Of a stretch of 38,557 bases of DNA, positions 32,560 to 38,557 are shown piece by piece. The DNA comes from Flavobacteriales bacterium. GTDB taxonomy: Bacteria; Bacteroidota; Bacteroidia; Flavobacteriales_G; Salibacteraceae. Position 1 is the stretch's first letter. The number at the start of each line of letters is the position of its first letter. The notes beneath the pieces are model-generated. The model did not search any database. It saw nothing but the letters and a program-made list of their open reading frames with translations, and was not told where the DNA came from. Location of the stretch: contig JABAYK010000061.1 in NCBI GenBank assembly GCA_018609045.1, positions 1 to 38,557 on the forward strand. Direction: 5' to 3'. The translations under genes and the position numbers were made by a program.

Positions 32560-34559
32560 TTATTTATGCTCTTTAAAACCTCATCATTTACTTTGTAAGA
32601 GTACTTATTTCTAAGTTCTTTGATCCACTCTTTTTCTAAATAATTTTGATATTCGGCAGTAATAATTCCTCTAGCCTCTTCTATTTTTTTGGGTTGTGGC
32701 GGGAGCACCTGTAAAATATTTACAAAAATTATTTGTTTATCAATATTCAGGTTTTCAGATATACCTGCTTGCCATTCTGCTTGGTCAATAATCTCATTAT
32801 CGCCTTTTAAGTATTTGTCTTCTTTTATCTCTAAATTAAGCTGGCTATCAGCGTTAATTTTTTCTTTAACCTCATCGTTGGTTAAGCCTTTTTTAAGTTG
32901 TTTTTTGGCCATTTTTTTGGCCTTTTTAGCAACTAATTCATCTTTACAAACAAAAATTTTGGCATCAACTCTTGTATCCCACATAAAGTTTTGTTTGTTT
33001 GATTCGTAAAACTTATCTAAGCCGGTGGTATCTTTTATGGCTTTTGTCCAAACCATATCATCCATCAATTCAAAAAGTAAAATTCCATCTCTGTATTCCC
33101 TCATAATATCTTTAAAGTCAGCATATTTTACTTCTAAATTCGACTCTTCAAATTGCATTACACTGTTAGATACCAATTTATCGAAAATAATTTTTAAGAT
33201 GGCATCCTTTTGACCTAAATTCTCTTTGTTTCTTTCATACCTTCTGTTACGTTGCATAAAATTTGCAAGATCTTGTTGGGTATAATCTTCTTTTCTGTTG
33301 CTGTATTTTGAATCTTCTATGGAAAATAAAAATTTGTCTTTTCCTGCACAGTTTTCTTCTGGAGTCCATTGGCCTTCAAAAAACTCATCGTCCATGCAAC
33401 TTACCATTTCGTTAAATGCTTTTTCATCAAACTTAAAATTGTATTCTTCTTTCAATTTCTTGATGAATGAAGCTTGACTCTTTTGACTTCTGCCGTCTCT
33501 AGATATTTTTCTTTTGATATCTCTTTCGGCTTCTTCTAAGGTAGGGATTTCATTTTTCTCTAATCTTTTGATGATATGCCAACCATATTGAGTTTTTATA
33601 GGTTTAGAAATGTCTCCATCATTTAACAAGGCAAAAGATGCATCTTCAAATTCGGGAACCATTCTGCCTGTTCCAAACATTGGAAGTTCACCCCCTTTGG
33701 CTGAAGAAGATTTATCATCAGAAAACTGACGAGCTAAGGCATCAAACTCATCACCATTTTGAATTCTGGTATACAACTCATTAATTTTTTGCTCTGCATT
33801 ACTTTGAGTTGCATCATCCATAACCTCATCTACTTTTATCAAAATATGAGCTACTTTAATTTCACCTCTAGCTGGTCTTTTATCATGAACATATAAAACA
33901 TGGTATCCAAACCTTGTTCTAATAGGCTTTGACATTGTGCCAGGCTTGGTATTGTATGCAGCAGTTTCAAAAGGATAAACCATTTGGAAGGCAGTGAAAT
34001 AACCTAAGTCTCCAAAGTTTTGTTTTGCAGATGGATCTTCACTCATTTCTGCAGCAGCTTTTCCAAATTCTTTTTCAGGATTTTTTATCGCCTTAAGAAT
34101 TGAATTTAGTCTAGATCTTGCTTTTAAGGTGTCTTTAGGAAGCGCTTCTAAGCCAACCCTAACCAAAATATGACTAGCTCTAACATCATATTTCATTCTG
34201 TCATAAGCTTCCTTTATCAACTCGTCAGTCATTTGTTGATCGGTTAAATAAGGTTGTGCCAACTGTTTGCGGTAACCGCCTAATTCTTTCACAAAAGACT
34301 CTGCGGTATCCATTCCAAGTGCTTCAGCCTCTTTAACTTTAAGCTTAAAATTAATATAAAGGTCTAAATATTCTGATACCGATTTTGGATCGATTGAGTT
34401 TTCGGCATTGTTGTTTTTGTTGTAAACACGTAAAAACTCATCAACAGTAATATTTTCATCTTCTACGGTTAATAAAACCTTATTATTTTGGGCAGTTAAA
34501 CTCGCTGCAAAAAATATAAACACAGCAAATCCCCATAGCTTTCTCATTCTATTCTTCAT
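32556..34559 (-). CDS. Periplasmic peptidyl-prolyl isomerase with two PpiC domains
   Basis: 667 aa. The signal peptide runs to about 24 (AASLTAQ). An N-terminal helical region (VDEFLRVYNKNN ... FVKELGGYRKQLAQPYL) precedes two parvulin domains, about 120-228 (RASHILVRVG, FGDLGYF, FGYHVLYVHD) and about 233-340 (VAHILIKV, GGELPMFGTG, YGWHIIKRL). A third, helical C-terminal part of about 300 residues has no obvious domain. This layout resembles SurA/PpiD foldases of Bacteroidota. It lies 11 bp after guaB, and a TTGA overlap couples it to the lipoprotein downstream. Confidence 0.9.
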   Translation of the reverse strand: MKNRMRKLWGFAVFIFFAASLTAQNNKVLLTVEDENITVDEFLRVYNKNNNAENSIDPKSVSEYLDLYINFKLKVKEAEALGMDTAESFVKELGGYRKQLAQPYLTDQQMTDELIKEAYDRMKYDVRASHILVRVGLEALPKDTLKARSRLNSILKAIKNPEKEFGKAAAEMSEDPSAKQNFGDLGYFTAFQMVYPFETAAYNTKPGTMSKPIRTRFGYHVLYVHDKRPARGEIKVAHILIKVDEVMDDATQSNAEQKINELYTRIQNGDEFDALARQFSDDKSSSAKGGELPMFGTGRMVPEFEDASFALLNDGDISKPIKTQYGWHIIKRLEKNEIPTLEEAERDIKRKISRDGRSQKSQASFIKKLKEEYNFKFDEKAFNEMVSCMDDEFFEGQWTPEENCAGKDKFLFSIEDSKYSNRKEDYTQQDLANFMQRNRRYERNKENLGQKDAILKIIFDKLVSNSVMQFEESNLEVKYADFKDIMREYRDGILLFELMDDMVWTKAIKDTTGLDKFYESNKQNFMWDTRVDAKIFVCKDELVAKKAKKMAKKQLKKGLTNDEVKEKINADSQLNLEIKEDKYLKGDNEIIDQAEWQAGISENLNIDKQIIFVNILQVLPPQPKKIEEARGIITAEYQNYLEKEWIKELRNKYSYKVNDEVLKSINN

Positions 34560-34570
34560 TTTATTCTTCT

Positions 34571-36043
34571 TTATTTTCTTGAGTAATTAGGAGCTTCTCT
34601 TGTTATAAATACGTCATGTGGGTGGCTTTCAACAACACCGGCATTTGTAATTTTCACAAATTTAGCCTCCTTTAATTCTTTTATGTTTCCTGCACCACAA
34701 TATCCCATACCCGCTCGCAGTCCACCAATCATTTGGTAAATAATTTCGGTAACCTTTCCTTTAAATGGAACTCTACCTGAAATACCTTCAGGAACCAATT
34801 TTTTGATGTCGTCTTCGGCATCTTGAAAGTATCTATCTTTTGAACCTTTTTGCATGGCTTCAATAGAACCCATTCCGCGGTATGATTTAAATCTTCTTCC
34901 TTCGTACAAAATAGTTTCTCCTGGAGATTCTTCAGTGCCTGCGAACAAAGACCCCGCCATAATGGTATCAGCGCCTCCTGCCAAAGCCTTCACAATATCC
35001 CCAGTAAATCTAATTCCCCCGTCGGCAATAATTGGCACGCCTGTTCCTTTTGCCGCTTCGGCTACTTCCATTACTGCAGAAAGTTGAGGAACCCCAACAC
35101 CGGCAATAATTCTAGTTGTGCAAATAGAACCAGGTCCGATTCCAACTTTAATGGCGTCAGCACCGGCATCTATCAAAGCCAAAGCAGCTTCTTTAGTTGC
35201 GATGTTTCCAACTACAACATCAACATCTTTAAATTTAGATTTTACATTTTTTAAAACTTCTAAAACCCCTTTAGAATGACCATGAGCTGTATCAATAACA
35301 AGAGCATCAACACCTGCATCAACTAAAGCAGCGGCGCGTTCCATAGTATCACCCGTAACTCCAACAGCACCGGCAACTCTTAATCTGCCAAAATGGTCTT
35401 TGCAAGCATTGGGCTTAATTTTTTGTTTGGTAATATCTTTAAAGGTGATTAATCCTAATAATTTATTGTTTTTATCTACTACTGGAAGCTTTTCAATTTT
35501 ATGTTCTTGCAACAACAGCTCGGCAGTTGTTAAGTCAGAGCCATCTTGGGTAGTAATGATATTTTCTTTGGTCATTACCTTTTCAATAGACTTTGCTTGG
35601 TCTTTTTCGAACCTTAAATCTCGGTTGGTAACAATTCCTACTAACAACCCATTATTATCAATTACAGGAATTCCTCCAATAGAGTGTTCTTTCATCAAAA
35701 ACAAAACATCTTTAACAGTGGCATTTACCTTTACCGTAATTGGGTCTTGAATCATTCCACTTTCAGAACGTTTAACCTTTCGAACTTCGGCTGCTTGTGC
35801 ATCAATAGGCATATTTTTATGTAAAACTCCTATTCCCCCTTCTTGGGCAATTGCAATTGCCAATTCGCTTTCAGTAACCGTATCCATAGCTGCAGAAACA
35901 ATTGGCGTTCTTAAGTCAATATTTCTAGAAAACTTGGTAGAAATATCAACATTTCGAGGAAAAACCTCTGAATATGCAGGAATTAATAGGACATCGTCGT
36001 AGGTTAAACCTTCATAACTAATTTTAGATGATAATATTGACAC
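34571..36043 (-). CDS. guaB: Inosine-5'-monophosphate dehydrogenase
   Basis: 490 aa from GTG 36043. It oxidises IMP to XMP, the committed step to GMP. The catalytic barrel is split by two CBS domains (about 97-145 and 155-205; [38 protein letters not shown]). The active-site loop GPGSICTTR contains the catalytic cysteine, and [12 protein letters not shown] and GMGSIEAM complete the IMP site. It is the first gene of the leftward foldase/MoxR cluster. A TAnnTTTG box lies 33 nt upstream. Confidence 0.97.
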   Translation of the reverse strand: MSILSSKISYEGLTYDDVLLIPAYSEVFPRNVDISTKFSRNIDLRTPIVSAAMDTVTESELAIAIAQEGGIGVLHKNMPIDAQAAEVRKVKRSESGMIQDPITVKVNATVKDVLFLMKEHSIGGIPVIDNNGLLVGIVTNRDLRFEKDQAKSIEKVMTKENIITTQDGSDLTTAELLLQEHKIEKLPVVDKNNKLLGLITFKDITKQKIKPNACKDHFGRLRVAGAVGVTGDTMERAAALVDAGVDALVIDTAHGHSKGVLEVLKNVKSKFKDVDVVVGNIATKEAALALIDAGADAIKVGIGPGSICTTRIIAGVGVPQLSAVMEVAEAAKGTGVPIIADGGIRFTGDIVKALAGGADTIMAGSLFAGTEESPGETILYEGRRFKSYRGMGSIEAMQKGSKDRYFQDAEDDIKKLVPEGISGRVPFKGKVTEIIYQMIGGLRAGMGYCGAGNIKELKEAKFVKITNAGVVESHPHDVFITREAPNYSRK

Positions 36044-36076
36044 GATAATACTTTTCTAAGGTTTATAAAAAAAGCG

Positions 36077-36084
36077 CAAATTTA
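36077..36084 (-). promoter_or_regulatory. Putative -7 box (TAAATTTG) for the guaB cluster
   Basis: Exact TAnnTTTG on the minus strand, 33 nt before the guaB GTG. A TTTG lies 12 nt further upstream, closer than the usual -33 spacing. Confidence 0.4.
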
Positions 36085-36143
36085 AGGATAATGAGGCAAA
36101 AAATAGGTCTTAAAATTTGCTAAAAAGAAAAGGTGATTTTCCC

Positions 36144-38207
36144 TTATCGATAAAGTGTAATTCCACCCTTTTTCTCAATCAAAGAGCCCTTAGGCGTGGT
36201 AAAAGAAATAAAGTAAACATATCCACCTGTTGGGGCTGGTGTTCCATCAATTAATCCGTCCCACCCTGTTGTGGCATCCAAAACTTCGAAAATCTGGCTT
36301 CCCCATCGATCAAAAATCACCATTTTAAAATTACCGATGTCTACAAATTGAATCTCTGGCAGGAACACATCGTTTTTCCCATCGCTATTTGGCGTAAAAA
36401 TATTTGGAACGTAAACTACTGGCTCTTTTTTGAGACAAACCTTATTTGACAAAGAAGTATATGGCTTTAAAATCCAATTGTTTGGATGTTCTTGGGCTTC
36501 AATTTGGTAGCAATAGGTTCCTCCTTCATTTCTAATATCAAAATAAAGGTCGGTATAATCAAGTGTAACACTGTTAACTGAATCAATATTGGTTAAGGAA
36601 TCAGCCCCTAAGCTTCTTTTTATTCTATATCGAAGCACACCAAATCCTAAAGAATCCCAACCTTGGTAACGATTCCAATCTAAATTGTAGTGATAATTTT
36701 CGAGGTTTTCTTGGATATTCAAAAACAAGGTTCGAGAAGTGTTTGAAGAAACCACAATTTGATCGCATGAATCAATTGCATCAATACGATAAAAGTATGC
36801 GTTTTGGTTAGCTCTTGCTGTTGAGTCAATAAAGCTGAGCACTGTATCTTTTGCATCTTTCAAAATATCCACGGTAATGTATTCTCCATTTTTGAAAAAA
36901 GACCTTCTTAATTCATATCGTTTGATATCTGCTGAAGTATCAGTAATACATTCGGCTTTCACAAAGAAATTATCATCAACTGTTACATGTGTATTGTAAT
37001 GGTAAAGTGGCACATTTAGCTGACTAAAACTTTGGCAAACTATATTTGATTTTGACGTTTTACCTAATGATTTAGCAACTACAACGTAACAATAAGTTGA
37101 CAAACTATTTAATCCAGAATGGTTAAAACTTGTGGTATTTCCATTGGTACTTGCTACAAAAGAAAAAACTCCATTGTCTTGCGCTGCGTATATATCATAA
37201 GAAGAGATGTTTGAAAAACCTTCGTAAGGACTCCAATTAAGTTGAATTTCTCTATTACAAAGATTTTCGCTCGTGGAAACGAACATTGTTGTGTGATTAG
37301 CAGATGAAGTTGCACTTGTATTTCCGCAAGTATCAAAGGCAGCAATTGTAAAGCTAAGTGACCCTAAATTCCCGTTTACGGTTTGATTAAATAAATAAGT
37401 ATTTCCAATTCCAAAAACTGTATCTGTAACCCAAGTTCCATTATTATCATAATAAATAATGTAACCTTCTGTATCGGGAGAGGAACTTTGAGACCAACCT
37501 ATTTTGGCAAATCCAGTTGAAGTATCTATTGAAACTGAATCTAAAGCAGGAACTGCTGGAGGGAATTTTTCTTCAAAAAGTTCTTTGTCAATATTGGAAG
37601 TTGACAAGCAAGGTAAATCATCAAACATGTCAATTCGATAATAAAGAGTATCGGAGCAAGTAATGATAGAATAGTCGGTATAAGTTTCGGTTCCATAATT
37701 GGTGGAATCAACCAAACTCCAATTTCCGCTGAACCCTTTTTTTCGAAAAATTAAATATGTACCACTATTGGTTGTTAGGTTTGGTGTTCGAATAGGATTC
37801 CAATTTAATACAGGGGGAAAATTATTCCCAACCATTGAAGTAACATTTAATATCATGTTTGACAACGTATCTGAAGATAATGAATAAGTTACCCCATTTC
37901 CGTCATCATATTTGGTTTGTATGAAGTAAAAAATTCTTCCAATAGAGTTTACATCGGCAAAACTTTGGGTGTTGAAATTTGTGACACTATCTAAAACTTG
38001 AAAAGATGCCCCTAGATTGGCTGAAGAAAAAATGGTGTAATTGATAAATTCAGCTTGATTTCCTGCAGGGGTATCCCAAGAAATTACAATAGAGCCATCA
38101 GAGTTTATGGCAACACATCTAATTTCAGGCGGTGGCAAGGCACTTTTGAGTTGAAGTGAAAAAAACATCAACACAAAAAATAGAAAGAAAGAAAATCCCT
38201 GCTTCAT
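36144..38207 (-). CDS. Type IX secretion substrate with fibronectin III-like repeats and CHU_C domain
   Basis: 687 aa from ATG 38207; a TTG at 38222 adds five residues before the signal peptide and was rejected. Signal peptide to about 23. Several fibronectin III-like repeats follow, recognisable by recurring pieces such as VISWDTPAGNQAEFINYTIF, KIGWSQSSSPDTEGYIIYYD and LNWSPYEGFSNISSYDIY. The last 85 or so residues are a gliding-motility-type C-terminal domain: NIFTPNSDGKNDVF, FDRWGSQIFE, GWDG and PTGGYVYFI. Proteins with this end are exported by the type IX secretion system and attached to the cell surface. A TAnnTTTG box lies 12 nt upstream. No PorSS component genes are in the window. Confidence 0.92.
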   Translation of the reverse strand: MKQGFSFFLFFVLMFFSLQLKSALPPPEIRCVAINSDGSIVISWDTPAGNQAEFINYTIFSSANLGASFQVLDSVTNFNTQSFADVNSIGRIFYFIQTKYDDGNGVTYSLSSDTLSNMILNVTSMVGNNFPPVLNWNPIRTPNLTTNSGTYLIFRKKGFSGNWSLVDSTNYGTETYTDYSIITCSDTLYYRIDMFDDLPCLSTSNIDKELFEEKFPPAVPALDSVSIDTSTGFAKIGWSQSSSPDTEGYIIYYDNNGTWVTDTVFGIGNTYLFNQTVNGNLGSLSFTIAAFDTCGNTSATSSANHTTMFVSTSENLCNREIQLNWSPYEGFSNISSYDIYAAQDNGVFSFVASTNGNTTSFNHSGLNSLSTYCYVVVAKSLGKTSKSNIVCQSFSQLNVPLYHYNTHVTVDDNFFVKAECITDTSADIKRYELRRSFFKNGEYITVDILKDAKDTVLSFIDSTARANQNAYFYRIDAIDSCDQIVVSSNTSRTLFLNIQENLENYHYNLDWNRYQGWDSLGFGVLRYRIKRSLGADSLTNIDSVNSVTLDYTDLYFDIRNEGGTYCYQIEAQEHPNNWILKPYTSLSNKVCLKKEPVVYVPNIFTPNSDGKNDVFLPEIQFVDIGNFKMVIFDRWGSQIFEVLDATTGWDGLIDGTPAPTGGYVYFISFTTPKGSLIEKKGGITLYR

Positions 38208-38219
38208 TTTAAAAAGTGG

Positions 38220-38227
38220 CAAAAGTA
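38220..38227 (-). promoter_or_regulatory. Putative -7 box (TACTTTTG) for the CHU_C gene
   Basis: Exact TAnnTTTG on the minus strand, 12 nt before the ATG at 38207. It supports a separate transcript start after the nitronate monooxygenase-like gene. Confidence 0.35.
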
Positions 38228-38246
38228 AGAATCTGATTAGAATGAA

Positions 38247-38557
38247 TTAAAACTTTAAACTCCCCAAATAACGTGAAATTGTATGAAACTCATTCATTAT
38301 TTCCTCAACAATTTGTTTTGAAGGTAAAATATTATCAATAAGCGCCGAAACTTGCCCTATTTCAAACTCACCTTCTTCCAAATTTCCTTCAAACATTCCT
38401 TTCTTGGCTCTTCCTTTTCCTAATAATTCTATTAAATTTTCTATTGAGAATCCTTTTTCATAACTTTCTGCTACCAATTTAGAGAAGGGAGAATTTAGCA
38501 GCCTAACCGGAGTAATTTCTTTTAGGGTCAATTTTGTTTCACCTTCGTTGGCATTTA
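38247..38557 (-). CDS. Nitronate monooxygenase-type flavoprotein (C-terminal part; 5' end outside window)
   Basis: The frame is open from the window edge at 38557 to the TAA at 38247, about 102 residues. KKGMFEGNLEEGEFEIGQVSA and the preceding LLGKGRA, together with LTLKEITPVRLLNSPF, match the C-terminal end of the 2-nitropropane dioxygenase/nitronate monooxygenase family (FMN TIM barrels). The catalytic and FMN-binding parts lie outside the window, so activity cannot be judged. The FabK-type enoyl-ACP reductases belong to the same superfamily and remain an alternative. A start within the window at 38531 (a TTG, residue MTLKE) is only an internal codon. Confidence 0.75.
   Translation of the reverse strand, partial: NANEGETKLTLKEITPVRLLNSPFSKLVAESYEKGFSIENLIELLGKGRAKKGMFEGNLEEGEFEIGQVSALIDNILPSKQIVEEIMNEFHTISRYLGSLKF

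Noticed and set aside
35400..35750. 116-aa plus-strand frame opposite guaB
   Set aside because: It is a complement-frame shadow of the CBS-domain region of guaB; no start context or family signal.

Overview
The window reads as an ordinary chromosomal stretch of an AT-rich Bacteroidota bacterium, most likely of the Flavobacteriia. The evidence is protein-level: a gliding-motility/type IX secretion C-terminal domain (CHU_C) protein, OmpA-like surface proteins, and a SurA/PpiC/MoxR cluster behind guaB. A TAnnTTTG motif also sits in front of many first genes, start sites lack clear Shine-Dalgarno sequences, and TTG/GTG starts are common. I see no rRNA, tRNA, CRISPR array, IS element, phage or plasmid gene.

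Layout. 1-3521 (minus, C-terminus outside the window) is a very large exported glycine-rich surface protein. 3621-10415 is a housekeeping block: a NUDIX gene diverging from pyrE (their ATG codons share a CATG), an SRPBCC protein, biotin ligase facing it, then the packed run rsfS-ftsH-DUF2007-cdsA-psd. 10456-11366 is a small pair of unknown genes, the second exported. 11476-16234 holds a stand-alone E2-type acyltransferase domain, a leftward upp/membrane protein/HAD operon and a leftward EI24/polysaccharide-deacetylase operon. 16303-18873 is purB, a lipoprotein and a prohibitin-like protein. 18874-19378 is the only long gene-free stretch and is filled with REP-like inverted repeats.

19379-22847 is a leftward polyphosphate operon (sixA-like, ppk1, ppx). 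A 234-bp divergent intergenic region with DnaA-box-like sites follows, then an unknown protein gene. 23627-28426 is a leftward run of two OmpA-family proteins, a UMF1-type MFS transporter and L-2-hydroxyglutarate oxidase. 28627-29361 is a lone lipoprotein. 29358-36043 is the leftward cluster guaB, two-domain PpiC foldase, lipoprotein, SurA-like foldase, MoxR ATPase. 36144-38207 is a type IX secretion substrate, and 38247-38557 is the C-terminal end of a nitronate monooxygenase-type flavoprotein.

How the genes work together. Nucleotide salvage and synthesis (pyrE, upp, purB, guaB), membrane phospholipid synthesis and membrane proteolysis (cdsA, psd, ftsH) and outer-membrane biogenesis (three SurA/PpiC-like proteins, two OmpA proteins, two large secreted adhesin-like proteins) dominate. 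I did not find a clearly new multi-gene system. The most unusual points are architectural: TAnnTTTG boxes 4-5 nt from start codons (possible leaderless mRNAs), repeated TTGA stop/start couplings, a terminator-like 14-bp hairpin inside the signal-peptide region of an OmpA gene that has no normal start, a REP-like repeat cluster, and the sixA-ppk1-ppx arrangement.
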